The notes under the pieces are model-generated. The model searched no databases. It worked only from the letters and a program-made list of their open reading frames with translations, and was not told the origin of the DNA. A program made the position numbers and the translations under genes. 64,000 nt of DNA from Salegentibacter echinorum (lineage in GTDB: Bacteria; Bacteroidota; Bacteroidia; Flavobacteriales; Flavobacteriaceae). Shown here in pieces: positions 44,784-53,697 of this stretch. The DNA is taken from positions 62,001-126,000 of the forward strand of contig NZ_FQVT01000001.1 of assembly GCF_900129445.1 (NCBI RefSeq), given 5' to 3'. Within the stretch, counting starts at the first letter, position 1. Each line of letters starts with the position of its first letter.

Positions 44784-45245
44784 ATGATTATAGAAAAAAT
44801 CCTGGGCAACGTCCACGATATGGATAATGCTGAAATCGAGAAACGCCATATTGAGAAAGTAAATCTGGAAAGTTCCGATCTCGTGAAGCGGGTGCAACGC
44901 CTTAAAACCGATCATAATCGGGATATAGGTGTTCGCTTATCTACTCCCAAAGATCTTAAGGATGGTGATATCCTGTTTATGAATGATAGAAGCATGATTA
45001 TCATTGATGTTAAAAGTGATGATCTTCTTGTCATACAGCCTAATGATATCCAGGAAATGGGTGTCATCGCCCACGAATTGGGCAACAGGCACATGCCCGC
45101 AAAGTTTGAGGGCAACGAAATGCTGGTGCAATACGATTACCTCGTGGAAGAATTACTTAAAACCAAGGGAATTCCGTTTAAAAGGGAAGACAGAAAGGTG
45201 AAAGATGCTTTTCGGCATATAACAGGAGCGCATAGCCATGGATAG
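44784..45245 (+). CDS. ureE: Urease accessory protein UreE
   Basis: A 153-residue nickel chaperone: peptide-binding N-domain and a metal-binding C-domain ([35 protein letters not shown]). The HELGNRH segment carries the conserved nickel ligand His. The C-terminal His tail is short (GAHSHG), so it may bind fewer nickel ions than the His-rich type. It overlaps ureF by 8 bases. Confidence 0.93.
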   Translation: MIIEKILGNVHDMDNAEIEKRHIEKVNLESSDLVKRVQRLKTDHNRDIGVRLSTPKDLKDGDILFMNDRSMIIIDVKSDDLLVIQPNDIQEMGVIAHELGNRHMPAKFEGNEMLVQYDYLVEELLKTKGIPFKREDRKVKDAFRHITGAHSHG

Positions 45246-45924
45246 CAGTTTATTGACCTTATTTCAATTATGCGATTCCAATTTTCCCAGTGGCGGGTTT
45301 AGTCATTCCTTCGGATTAGAAACTTATATCCAACAGGATAAAGTAGTTGATCCCGAAACTTTTTCACAATGGTTAACATTGTATGTGCAAGAACAAATGG
45401 TAACTGCCGATGGGTATGCGATTAAACTGGCTTACGAAGCCCTGGAAAATGATAATTTAGAAGAGATATGGCATTTAGACCGTGTGCTTACCGTGCAAAA
45501 TATGTCGCGAGAAACCCGGGAGGGTACGCGGTTTATGGGCAGATCACTGGTTAAAATAGCTGAGACTATTTATGATTCAGAAATGATTAATTTGTACAGC
45601 AAGCGTATTCAGGAAAAGAAATCTAATGCTCACCCGGCGATTTTATTTGCCATGGCAGGACATCATTTAAAAATTTCAAGAGATACTACAATACTGTATT
45701 ATATGTATTCTACGGTAATTAATCTTGTGCAAAATGCGGTGCGGGCTATTCCGATAGGTCAAACGGCAGGGCAACAAATTATTTCTAATTTTCAACCTAT
45801 ATTAAAGAAAGCTGTAGAAACCATAAATACGTTAAAAGAAAGCGACTTCGGAACAATTGCGCCCGGTATAGAAATGGCGCAATTGCAACATGAAAATGTT
45901 ACCGTTAGGATATTTATGTCTTAG
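45238..45924 (+). CDS. ureF: Urease accessory protein UreF
   Basis: A 228-residue helical protein matching Ure[21 protein letters not shown] is its strong signature (DSxLPxGxFxHSxGLE), and [20 protein letters not shown] is the second. It binds urease with UreD and acts as a checkpoint for GTP-driven nickel insertion by UreG. It overlaps ureE and is 30 bases from ureG. Confidence 0.94.
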   Translation: MDSSLLTLFQLCDSNFPSGGFSHSFGLETYIQQDKVVDPETFSQWLTLYVQEQMVTADGYAIKLAYEALENDNLEEIWHLDRVLTVQNMSRETREGTRFMGRSLVKIAETIYDSEMINLYSKRIQEKKSNAHPAILFAMAGHHLKISRDTTILYYMYSTVINLVQNAVRAIPIGQTAGQQIISNFQPILKKAVETINTLKESDFGTIAPGIEMAQLQHENVTVRIFMS

Positions 45925-45954
45925 ATACTTTAAAAATTTAAAAAATATATTGAT

Positions 45955-46575
45955 ATGAAACCAATAAAAATAGGAGTTGGCGGTCCGGTTGGATCAGGAA
46001 AAACCCAACTTATAGAAAAAATTACGCGTGCTTTAAATGACAAGGTGGAAACCTGTGTAATTACCAACGATATTTATACTAAAGAAGATGCTAAAATTCT
46101 TTTACGTAATGGGGTTTTGCCTGAAGACCGGATTATTGGAGTGGAAACGGGTGGTTGCCCACACGCTGCTATTCGGGAAGATATTTCGATGAACGCCGAA
46201 ACCGTTGATATTTTAATAGACAGGCATCCTAATACAGAACTTATTTTTATAGAAAGCGGAGGCGATAACCTTGCGGCTACTTTTAGCCCGGAACTTGTAG
46301 ATTTTTCCATTTATATCATCGATGTTGCCCAGGGTGAAAAAATTCCGAGAAAAGGCGGACAGGGAATGATAAAATCTGATTTATTCATTATTAATAAAAC
46401 AGATTTGGCACCTTACGTTGATGCCAATCTTGATATTATGGCTTCAGACACTAAAAAATTTAGGGGTGATAAAGCTTTCTTTTTCACCAACCTTAAAACC
46501 GATGATGGTTTGGCCGATGTGGTAAAATGGATTGAGGAAAATGTTTTATTAACAGGATTGAAAGAACATGTCTAA
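45955..46575 (+). CDS. ureG: Urease accessory GTPase UreG
   Basis: A 206-residue SIMIBI GTPase. The P-loop is [15 protein letters not shown], and nickel-related motifs are [17 protein letters not shown] and [17 protein letters not shown], whose CPH holds the Ni-bridging Cys and His. The base-recognition motif NKTDLAPYV is present. It hydrolyses GTP to deliver nickel to urease. It overlaps ureD by 8 bases. Confidence 0.96.
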   Translation: MKPIKIGVGGPVGSGKTQLIEKITRALNDKVETCVITNDIYTKEDAKILLRNGVLPEDRIIGVETGGCPHAAIREDISMNAETVDILIDRHPNTELIFIESGGDNLAATFSPELVDFSIYIIDVAQGEKIPRKGGQGMIKSDLFIINKTDLAPYVDANLDIMASDTKKFRGDKAFFFTNLKTDDGLADVVKWIEENVLLTGLKEHV

Positions 46576-47398
46576 ACCCGAATGGACCGGTATTCTTAAT
46601 CTTGATATAGAAAACCGGGCAGGAAAGTCCGTACCTAAAAATGTTTACTTTCATGATGCTTTAAAGGTACAACGTCCTATTTATCATGGAAGAACGGGAA
46701 GGCCTTGTTATTACATCCTCAATGTTGGGGGCGGTTATCTGGATGGCGATACCTACCGTACTGAAGTTCGGGTTAGGGAAAATGCAGAGTTAACACTCAC
46801 TACCCTTGGTGCCACCTTAATTTACAAAACGCCCACAAAGCCGGTTTACCAGGAAACGGAAATATTTCTTGCTGAAAATAGTTATTTGGAATACCTGTCA
46901 GATCCTATAATTGGGTATGAAAAAGCCAGGTACAGTCAGTTGGATACTATTCATATGAAAAAAGGTGCCACCTTGCTTTATTCAGATATTTTAACTCCCG
47001 GTTGGTCTGCCGAAGGGCGATCGTTTAGTTATGATATGCTCCAACTTAGGACCAATATTTATATGGAAGATGAATTGGTAGTTTATGACAATATAAAACT
47101 GGAACCGGCCGTACAGAAAATAGACGTATTGGGTTTTATGGAAGATTATACACATCTTGGAACCTTTATCGTGATAAGCGAAAAAGCTGATGGGGAATTA
47201 GTGAAGCGTCTCCAGGAAGTGATAAACGAACAAGCTGGTGATTTTAAAGCTGGAATTTCCAGCCTTATGGTTTCCGGATTTACAGTGCGGGTAATGGCAA
47301 ATATGACTCAGGATATTGAAAAAGTATTTTCGGCTTGTCAAAAGTTAATCAGCGAGACCTGGTATAACAAACAACTGTCCTCATTAAGAAAGTATTGA
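46568..47398 (+). CDS. ureD: Urease accessory protein UreD
   Basis: A 276-residue protein of the UreD/UreH family: [20 protein letters not shown] (GGxxxGD), [20 protein letters not shown] and [20 protein letters not shown]. It forms the scaffold that binds apo-urease with UreF and UreG. It is the last gene of the operon; a terminator follows at 47529. Confidence 0.93.
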   Translation: MSKPEWTGILNLDIENRAGKSVPKNVYFHDALKVQRPIYHGRTGRPCYYILNVGGGYLDGDTYRTEVRVRENAELTLTTLGATLIYKTPTKPVYQETEIFLAENSYLEYLSDPIIGYEKARYSQLDTIHMKKGATLLYSDILTPGWSAEGRSFSYDMLQLRTNIYMEDELVVYDNIKLEPAVQKIDVLGFMEDYTHLGTFIVISEKADGELVKRLQEVINEQAGDFKAGISSLMVSGFTVRVMANMTQDIEKVFSACQKLISETWYNKQLSSLRKY

Positions 47399-47528
47399 TC
47401 TTATAGCAATTTTGATATTTTAATCTTTCAAAAATTAATGATGGAAATATTGTAGTGTAATTAAAATGGAAGATTGATATCAAATTATGAGTTCAATAAA
47501 TTCTTTACGGATGTAATGTTAGATAAAG

Positions 47529-47567
47529 AGCCGTTTCAAAATTATACGAGACGGCTTTTTTTATTTT
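47529..47567 (+). terminator. Rho-independent terminator after the urease operon
   Basis: AGCCGTTTC (47529-47537) pairs with GAGACGGCT (47548-47556) over 9 positions with one wobble, followed by TTTTTTTATTTTT. It lies 130 bases after the ureD stop. The remaining gap to 47724 holds nothing else clear. Confidence 0.87.
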
Positions 47568-47724
47568 TCCAGAATTCATAAAGAGATTTTAAACGAAGAA
47601 ACTTGAATTTTTCGCATAAATATGGGGCTAATTTGTATGTCCTTTTGGTATTAGTCCCACAGACTTAAAAATTTTTTGAATAGCTGCATCACCTATGGAT
47701 ATATGTATTTTAAAATAAAACATT

Positions 47725-48354
47725 ATGGATAGTTTATTAATTTATATCGGATTTGCAATTACCGTTTTCACAGGATTCTTTGCTATAACCAATCCCATTG
47801 CTAATTTGCCTGTTTACATGTCGATTGTAGAGAAGGCAAATGAAGAACAAAAGAAGGAAGCCAAGAGAAAAGCCGTAACCGTTGCTTTTTTCATTGTATT
47901 AGCCTTTGTAATTCTAGGAAAAATTATTTTTAGTTTATTTGGGTTAACAATTCCGGCTTTTAAAATTGCCGGAGGTATTTTAATATTCTTGGCCGGGGTA
48001 GATATGGTTCGTTCCAGAGATTCTAACGACGATATTGAAGATGAAAAAAAGAATAGGTTCGACCCAAATGTAGCAATCTCACCTCTTGCAACACCACTTA
48101 TGGCAGGTCCCGGAAGTATTGTAACGGCTATGACATTTGTATCTGGAAGGGGCTGGATAGAAATGGGAATTGTGATTGCCATGTTTGGGGTTATATGTTT
48201 ACTTCACTTTGTCATATTCCGTATGAGTGGCCTAATTATAAGGAGACTTGGTAAAAATGTGATTGGTGTGATAGGTAGGATCATGGGACTAATTATTACT
48301 GTAATTGGAGTTGGAATGGTAATCAATGGATTTGAGTTATTAATCGATTTTTAA
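47725..48354 (+). CDS. MarC-family integral membrane protein
   Basis: A 209-residue protein with six membrane helices. Motifs of the MarC/UPF0056 family: FAITNPIANLPVYMSIVEKA, KIAGGILIFLAGVDMVRS and VAISPLATPLMAGPGSIVTA. The central loop is charged (RDSNDDIEDEKKNRF). Transport function is unproven despite the old link to multiple antibiotic resistance. It stands alone between the urease operon and the nickel-type importer. Confidence 0.9.
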   Translation: MDSLLIYIGFAITVFTGFFAITNPIANLPVYMSIVEKANEEQKKEAKRKAVTVAFFIVLAFVILGKIIFSLFGLTIPAFKIAGGILIFLAGVDMVRSRDSNDDIEDEKKNRFDPNVAISPLATPLMAGPGSIVTAMTFVSGRGWIEMGIVIAMFGVICLLHFVIFRMSGLIIRRLGKNVIGVIGRIMGLIITVIGVGMVINGFELLIDF

Positions 48355-48395
48355 ACTTAGAATTTCTTCAAAACTAAGTTTATACAAGAAATTCT
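48353..48395 (+). repeat. Two overlapping, mutually exclusive hairpins
   Basis: AAACTTAG (48353-48360) is complementary to CTAAGTTT (48374-48381). AGAATTTCTT (48359-48368) is complementary to AAGAAATTCT (48386-48395). The two stems overlap and cannot both form. They lie between marC and the nickel-importer promoter. No T run follows, so it is not a standard terminator. Confidence 0.5.
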
Positions 48396-48415
48396 AACAT
48401 TCTTATTTTCAGCGA

Positions 48416-48448
48416 GTATTACGATTGCTGAAATAAATATTACCTTTG
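48416..48448 (+). promoter_or_regulatory. Promoter with direct-repeat operator for the ABC importer (candidate NikR site)
   Basis: TACCTTTG (48441-48448) fits the TAnnTTTG -7 element. GTATTACG (48416-48423) recurs as ATATTACC (48437-48444), exactly 21 bp apart, the second copy running into the -7 box. The same 21-bp spacing of GTATTACG occurs at the TonB-receptor promoter (53640-53668). A repressor bound here would block RNA polymerase. The nearby nikR gene makes nickel control likely (inference). Confidence 0.6.
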
Positions 48449-48478
48449 TTAAAAACTCAATATTTCGTGAGCATTGTG

Positions 48479-50080
48479 ATGATGAAGAACAAAATGAAGA
48501 CCATCCTATTTTTAATGGTTACAGCACTCCTAATTTCCTGTGGCGAAAATGATGAAAAGAGTAAAAACGGAAACCAGGTACAAAAGGATCACTTGATCCT
48601 GGCGATTGGTGGGGAGCCCGATAACGGTTTTGATCCCACCACCGGTTGGGGACAATATGGTTCGCCGCTTTTTCAAAGTACCTTGTTGAAGTATGATAAG
48701 GATTTTAATATTGAAAACAACGTCGCAACCGATTACAAAGTCAATGAAGACGGTTTAAAATGGACGGTCAAACTTCGCGATAGTATCAAATTTTCCGATG
48801 GTAAACCTCTTACTGCCGACGACGTAGTGTTTACCTTCAATACTGCTAAAAACAGTGCTTCGGTGGTTGATTTGACCAATTTGCAAAAAGTTGAAAAAAT
48901 TGATAGGCTTGAGGTTCAATTTACCTTAAAAAAGCGCAATTCCACCTTTATCTTTCATCTCATAAGCCTGGGTATTGTGCCCGAACACGCTTATGACGCT
49001 TCCTATAATGAAAATCCGGTGGGTTCTGGGCCGTATAAAATGGTTCAATGGGACAAAGGCCAACAGTTGATTCTTGAAGCCAATCCTTATTACTTCGGAA
49101 AAAAACCTTATTTCAAAAGATTAACCTTTTTATTTTTATCTCAGGATGCGGCTTTTGCGGCTGCGAAATCCGGACAGGCGGATGTTGTAACCGTTTCGCC
49201 CACTCTGGCCGATGAAAAAGTGAACGGGATGAAGTTGATCAACTTAAAAAGCGTTGATAATCGCGGTTTGGTACTGCCTTTTGTGCCAAACGAAGGAGAA
49301 ACAGTAAATGGCAATCCCATTGGGAATAATGTGACTTCGGATATCGCAATCCGAAAAGCTTTGAATATTGGGATTGATCGCGAAGCTTTGGTCGATGGCG
49401 TTTTAAAGGGATACGGGACCCCGGCCTATTCCATTGCCGATCATTTGCCCTGGTGGAATCCCGAGACGGAAATTACAAATGACGGGGATCTTGACAAAGC
49501 CAGAAAAATTTTAGAAGAAGCCGGCTGGAAGCTTCAAAATGGCAACATCCGTGAAAAGGATGGGGTTAAAGCCGAATTTAGCCTCTATTATCCCGCCAAC
49601 GACCAAATAAGAAAATCCCTGTCCATCGCCTTTGCCGATATGGTAAAACCTTTGGGCATTCAAATTGAGACAAAAGGCAAAAACTGGAACGCCATTGAAA
49701 TGGAGATGCATTCCAGTGCCGTTTTATTTGGATTGGGAAGTCACGATCCGCTGGAGTTGTACAACACTTTTAGCAGCAAGGCAAGGGGACGCGGACTGCA
49801 CAATGTAAATTATTATGCTAACGATTCCGTGGATGCCTATTTTGAAAAAGCCTTGCAAGCCACCTCGCAAGAACAGGCCAATAGGTATTGGAAAAAAGCA
49901 CAATGGGATGGAAAAACCGGGTTTTCGAATCTTGGGGATGCGCCCTGGGTTTGGCTGGTGAACCTCGACCATCTCTTTCTTATTAGGGAAAACCTGGTGA
50001 TTGGTCCGCAGAAGGTGCAGCCCCACGAACACAGTTGGCCCATCACCGATTTTATTGAAAACTGGCACTGGGAAGATTAA
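48479..50080 (+). CDS. ABC importer substrate-binding lipoprotein (peptide/nickel family)
   Basis: A 533-residue solute-binding protein of the SBP_bac_5 (peptide/nickel) family. ATG 48479 or 48494 gives a lipoprotein signal ending TALLISC. Family patterns: KWTVKLRDSIKFSDGKPLTA, DDVVFTFNTAKNSASVV, NPVGSGPYKMVQWDKGQQLI. It delivers substrate to the permease pair encoded next. Sequence alone does not tell nickel from peptide; the nearby urease and NikR favour nickel or a nickel chelate. A TTG at 48446 is an unlikely start since the -7 element covers it. Confidence 0.85.
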   Translation: MMKNKMKTILFLMVTALLISCGENDEKSKNGNQVQKDHLILAIGGEPDNGFDPTTGWGQYGSPLFQSTLLKYDKDFNIENNVATDYKVNEDGLKWTVKLRDSIKFSDGKPLTADDVVFTFNTAKNSASVVDLTNLQKVEKIDRLEVQFTLKKRNSTFIFHLISLGIVPEHAYDASYNENPVGSGPYKMVQWDKGQQLILEANPYYFGKKPYFKRLTFLFLSQDAAFAAAKSGQADVVTVSPTLADEKVNGMKLINLKSVDNRGLVLPFVPNEGETVNGNPIGNNVTSDIAIRKALNIGIDREALVDGVLKGYGTPAYSIADHLPWWNPETEITNDGDLDKARKILEEAGWKLQNGNIREKDGVKAEFSLYYPANDQIRKSLSIAFADMVKPLGIQIETKGKNWNAIEMEMHSSAVLFGLGSHDPLELYNTFSSKARGRGLHNVNYYANDSVDAYFEKALQATSQEQANRYWKKAQWDGKTGFSNLGDAPWVWLVNLDHLFLIRENLVIGPQKVQPHEHSWPITDFIENWHWED

Positions 50081-50103
50081 AAAGACCAAAAAAAGGACTG
50101 TAA

Positions 50104-51084
50104 ATGATAAAATTTATCCTGAAAAAAATTGGGAAATTGATTGGCCTATTGGCGGCAATCAGTATTTTATCATTTGTATTGATAAGCTATTCCCCCGTTG
50201 ACCCGGTTCGCTCTTATATCGGAGCCGAAATAGCACGTATAAGTCCGGAACAACAGAAAAACATCGAAGCTTATTGGGGATTGGATCAATCCAAACCGCA
50301 ACAATTTCTACAGTGGGCCAAAGCCGTGGCCCAGGGAAACCTGGGGAATTCCTTGATCTATCGAAAACCGGTTTCAGAAATTATCATAGAACGCTTCACC
50401 GCCTCTCTGGCCCTTATGGGTTTGGCCTGGCTGTTTTCCGGAGTTTTAGGATTTTTTCTGGGAATCCTGGGGGGAATGAATGAGGGCTCCACGCTCGACC
50501 GCTTTATAAAAACCTACTGTTTTATCCTGGCTTCCACGCCCGCTTTTTGGCTGGGTTTATTGCTTTTGATGTTTTTTGCTTCCTATTTGGGCTGGTTTCC
50601 GGTGGGACTGGCTTCCCCAGCAGGTATCTTAAGCGAGGAGGTAAGTTTCGTTGACAAGATCAACCACTTAATTTTGCCCGTCCTTACCCTCAGCATTGTG
50701 GGGGTGGCGGGCATCGCTTTGCATACCAGGGAAAAACTGGTCGAGGTCTTGAACAGTGAGTTCATCCGGTTTGCCAGGGCGAAAGGGGAAAGCGGAATGA
50801 AATTATTATGGCGCCACGGTCTGCGAAATATTTCATTACCCGCCATTTCGTTGCATTTCGCATCTTTTGGCGAACTTTTTGGCGGAGCCGTTTTGACCGA
50901 ACAGGTTTTTTCCTATCCGGGACTGGGGCAGGCCGTGGTAAAGGCCGGATTGGGCGGCGACGTACCCCTGCTTTTGGGCATTACCTTGTTTAGTGTGGTC
51001 TTTATTTTCTTCGGAAATTTTATGGCAGATTTACTTTATGTAGCGATCGATCCTCGTATGAAAATCAAAACTGTCAATGACTGA
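50104..51084 (+). CDS. ABC importer permease 1 (NikB/DppB type)
   Basis: A 326-residue inner-membrane protein with six helices, of the DppB/NikB class. Early GLLAAISILSFVLISYSPVD (S-P-x-DP), the LYYA-like loop GNLGNSLIYRKPVSEIIIER, and the EAA loop (ARAKGESGMKLLWRHGLRN) for ATPase contact. It overlaps permease 2 by 8 bases. Starts 23 bases after the binding-protein gene. Confidence 0.9.
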   Translation: MIKFILKKIGKLIGLLAAISILSFVLISYSPVDPVRSYIGAEIARISPEQQKNIEAYWGLDQSKPQQFLQWAKAVAQGNLGNSLIYRKPVSEIIIERFTASLALMGLAWLFSGVLGFFLGILGGMNEGSTLDRFIKTYCFILASTPAFWLGLLLLMFFASYLGWFPVGLASPAGILSEEVSFVDKINHLILPVLTLSIVGVAGIALHTREKLVEVLNSEFIRFARAKGESGMKLLWRHGLRNISLPAISLHFASFGELFGGAVLTEQVFSYPGLGQAVVKAGLGGDVPLLLGITLFSVVFIFFGNFMADLLYVAIDPRMKIKTVND

Positions 51085-51940
51085 GGCTATTTCTAAATAT
51101 TGGCCCTTAAAACGTTCGGGAAAAAGAAATCGGCGCAAACGTGCGTTGGTCTTTTCCGGTATTGCAGTGGCTTTGTTCCTACTTTTGATCGCGAGTGGGT
51201 TTTTGATCGGCCAAGAAGGACTAAGGGTGAATTTTGACGGGGCTTTTAGCGCGCCTTCCCTGGCACATCCATTTGGAACCGATTGGTTGGGGCGTGATAT
51301 GTTTATTCGCACCGTAAAAGGTCTGGCCTTAAGTTTTTGGGTCGGTTTGTTGGCTGCTTTTATCAGTGCCGTGATTGCCTTGCTGCTTAGCCTGTTATTG
51401 CTGGTTAACAAAACACTAGATTCCCTGGTTACCGGACTTATAGATTTGTTCCTGGCCGTACCACATATTGTCTCACTTATTTTGATTTCTTTTATGCTTG
51501 GCGGCGGACTTTACGGAGTTGTTATTGCTGTAGCTCTAACCCACTGGCCACGTTTGGCGCGATTGTTAAGAGCCGAAATTATGCAGATTAAAAACACCGA
51601 ATATATCGCGGTTTCCCGCAATTTGGGCAAATCCTGGTTTTGGATTGCCAAACATCATATTTTACCGCATTTGATACCGCAGTTGGCGATTGGCTTTATC
51701 CTGATGTTCCCGCACGCTATTCTACACGAAGCCAGTATTACCTTTTTAGGTTTTGGCCTGTCTTCAGAACAACCGGCCATTGGGATTATCCTGTCTGAAG
51801 CGATGGGCTATTTGTCTTCGGGAATGTGGTGGTTGGCTGTGTTTCCGGGTTTGATGCTGTTACTGATGGTTGCTGTTTTTGATAATCTGGGGCGTAATCT
51901 GCGGAAGGTCTTCGATCCCCTTAAAGGACAAAAACAATGA
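51077..51940 (+). CDS. ABC importer permease 2 (NikC/DppC type)
   Basis: A 287-residue DppC/NikC-class permease: APSLAHPFGTDWLGRDMFIR (the conserved HPFGTDxLGRD), then EYIAVSRNLGKSWFWIAKHH as the EAA loop and a C-terminal NLGRNLRKVFDP. It overlaps permease 1 and its stop overlaps the ATPase start. Works with permease 1 as a heterodimer. Confidence 0.92.
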   Translation: MTEAISKYWPLKRSGKRNRRKRALVFSGIAVALFLLLIASGFLIGQEGLRVNFDGAFSAPSLAHPFGTDWLGRDMFIRTVKGLALSFWVGLLAAFISAVIALLLSLLLLVNKTLDSLVTGLIDLFLAVPHIVSLILISFMLGGGLYGVVIAVALTHWPRLARLLRAEIMQIKNTEYIAVSRNLGKSWFWIAKHHILPHLIPQLAIGFILMFPHAILHEASITFLGFGLSSEQPAIGIILSEAMGYLSSGMWWLAVFPGLMLLLMVAVFDNLGRNLRKVFDPLKGQKQ

Positions 51941-52905
51941 GTTCTATGGAAAAAACACCACTTTCTGAAACAAAAGAAATGCAACCTTTATTGAAGGTCA
52001 GGGATTTTTCGCTTGCATTTCCGCAGTATGAAAATGGATTTCAGGAAACCTATATTCAGGTAATAAGGGATTTTGAGTTGAGCATTTATCCGGGGGAAAT
52101 TGTTGCCGTGGTGGGATCCAGCGGCTCGGGCAAAAGCCTGTTGGCCGATTCCATTTTGGGGATTCTACCTGAAAATGCGAAAACCGGGGGAAAGATTTAT
52201 TTTGAAGGAACAAGGCTGACGAAAAGACGACAGGAACAACTGCGCGGGAATGCCATTTCGTTAATTCCCCAATCGGTAAAGGCTTTAGATCCCTTAATGA
52301 AAACCGGAAAGCAGGTACAAAGTATAGTTCGGGATAAAAAGGCGAAAAAGAGAATTCAACGAGAAGCTTTTCAAAAACTGGGCTTGCCGGCAAATACCGA
52401 TAAAAAATATCCCTTTGAGCTTTCGGGGGGAATGGCGCGAAGGGTTTTGATAGCCACCGCAATGGCAAGCGAGGCAAGACTCATCATCGCCGATGAACCC
52501 ACTCCCGGGCTGGATAAAAAAACCTTGCGGGAAATCCTTCAAAATATAAAACAGCTCAGTGAGAATAACCGGGGCATTATGTTTATTACCCACGATATTC
52601 ACGCAGCCTTGAAAATCGCCGATAAAATCGCTGTTTTTTATGGCGGGGAAACCCTTGAAATTGCCAGGAAGGAAGATTTTTCAGGAGATGGCGAAAACCT
52701 TAGACATCCCTATACAAAAGCTTTATGGCGAGCTTTGCCAGAAAACGATTTTAAAGCCCTAAAAGGAAATCAGCCAGAGGCAGGAAGGGTTCCTAAGGGG
52801 TGTGTGTTTGAACCACGCTGCCCCATAGCGACCGATTTTTGTAAAAAAAATAAGCCGAAGTCTGAGATAATAAATAATGGAATGGTGAGGTGTTTTTATG
52901 CTTAA
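51937..52905 (+). CDS. ABC importer ATPase 1 (NikD/DppD type)
   Basis: A 322-residue ATPase. Walker A is VGSSGSGKSLLADS, the signature is LSGGMARRVLIATAMASE, and Walker B is LIIADEPTPGLDK. The C-terminal extension (GCVFEPRCPIATDFCKKN) is the oligopeptide/nickel ATPase tail with its Cys set, which may hold an Fe-S cluster in some family members. It starts 4 bases before the permease-2 stop and overlaps the next ATPase by 8 bases. Confidence 0.92.
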   Translation: MSSMEKTPLSETKEMQPLLKVRDFSLAFPQYENGFQETYIQVIRDFELSIYPGEIVAVVGSSGSGKSLLADSILGILPENAKTGGKIYFEGTRLTKRRQEQLRGNAISLIPQSVKALDPLMKTGKQVQSIVRDKKAKKRIQREAFQKLGLPANTDKKYPFELSGGMARRVLIATAMASEARLIIADEPTPGLDKKTLREILQNIKQLSENNRGIMFITHDIHAALKIADKIAVFYGGETLEIARKEDFSGDGENLRHPYTKALWRALPENDFKALKGNQPEAGRVPKGCVFEPRCPIATDFCKKNKPKSEIINNGMVRCFYA

Positions 52906-53518
52906 AGTAAACAACATAAGCTTTGGTTATCATCGAGATTATTGGATTTTCGATGAAATTAGCCTTGAGCTGAAGCCTGGGGAAGTCCTTGGCTTATACG
53001 GATCAAGTGGAATAGGAAAAACCACTTTTGCCAAAGTAGTTGCCGGCTATCTAAAGGCCGATAAAGGTTCGATTGTAGTTGATGGTAAAACACCGCTCCA
53101 AAAAGGGCGAAATCCGGTACAGTTGATCGGGCAGCATCCCGAAAAAACCATCAACCCGCGTTGGCTGATGAAACAAGTTTTAAAAGAATCTGGTGATTTC
53201 AGTGCTGAATTTTTACAGGAACTGGGAATAAGCCAGGAGTGGATGCAACGTTATCCCTCCCAACTTTCCGGCGGGGAACTGCAACGCTTTTGCCTGGCAC
53301 GTGCCCTGGTGCCGGAAACCCGATACTTGATTGCAGATGAGATGACCACGATGCTCGATGCCATTACCAAGGCACAAATTTGGGAAACCGTTCTGCAACT
53401 GGTTGAACAGCATCAACTGGGAATGCTCGTCATTAGCCACGAACTTTCTTTATTGGAAAAAACCTGTGACCGAATTCTTGATTTTCAGGAGCTTTCAGGG
53501 GGTAGTTCAGCTTTTTAA
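52898..53518 (+). CDS. ABC importer ATPase 2 (NikE/DppF type)
   Basis: A 206-residue ATPase, shorter than DppF (about 330), so the C-terminal oligopeptide extension is absent. Walker A is YGSSGIGKTTFAKVV, signature LSGGELQRFCLARAL and Walker B YLIADEMTTMLDA (E-M instead of the usual E-P after the catalytic Glu). The D-loop and H-loop (VISHELSL) are present. Last gene of the importer operon. Confidence 0.9.
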   Translation: MLKVNNISFGYHRDYWIFDEISLELKPGEVLGLYGSSGIGKTTFAKVVAGYLKADKGSIVVDGKTPLQKGRNPVQLIGQHPEKTINPRWLMKQVLKESGDFSAEFLQELGISQEWMQRYPSQLSGGELQRFCLARALVPETRYLIADEMTTMLDAITKAQIWETVLQLVEQHQLGMLVISHELSLLEKTCDRILDFQELSGGSSAF

Positions 53519-53530
53519 TTCATCTTAAAA

Positions 53531-53575
53531 ATCCATCTCGTTCGGGGGTGAGCCTGATTATACCCGAACTCGGAT
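53531..53575 (+). repeat. Stem-loop between importer genes and TonB-receptor promoter
   Basis: GTTCGGG (53540-53546) pairs with CCCGAAC (53563-53569), with an outer ATCC (53531-53534) and GGAT (53572-53575) that can extend the stem past an internal loop. It starts 13 bases after the last ATPase stop. No T run follows, so it may be a weak terminator or an mRNA-stabilising end. Confidence 0.5.
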
Positions 53576-53627
53576 TCCGTCACCAAATTTTATTCCTTGT
53601 TCAGTTTAAAATAACCCTGAAAACCGC

Positions 53628-53668
53628 TATGTTTGCAGAGTATTACGAATTACATAAAAAGTATTACG
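53628..53668 (+). promoter_or_regulatory. Promoter and direct-repeat operator of the TonB receptor (candidate NikR site)
   Basis: TATGTTTG (53628-53635) fits the -7 consensus. GTATTACG occurs at 53640-53647 and 53661-53668, 21 bp apart, so over or just after the expected start of transcription. This is the same repeat and spacing as at the ABC-importer promoter (48416-48444). The two operons probably share a repressor. Confidence 0.6.
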
Positions 53669-53697
53669 CAGTATAGTCATTTTTAATTTAGGATTTT

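Noticed and set aside
48446-48478. TTG start giving a longer substrate-binding protein
   Set aside because: The -7 promoter element covers this codon, so transcription would start downstream; the ATG near 48479 gives a proper lipoprotein signal.
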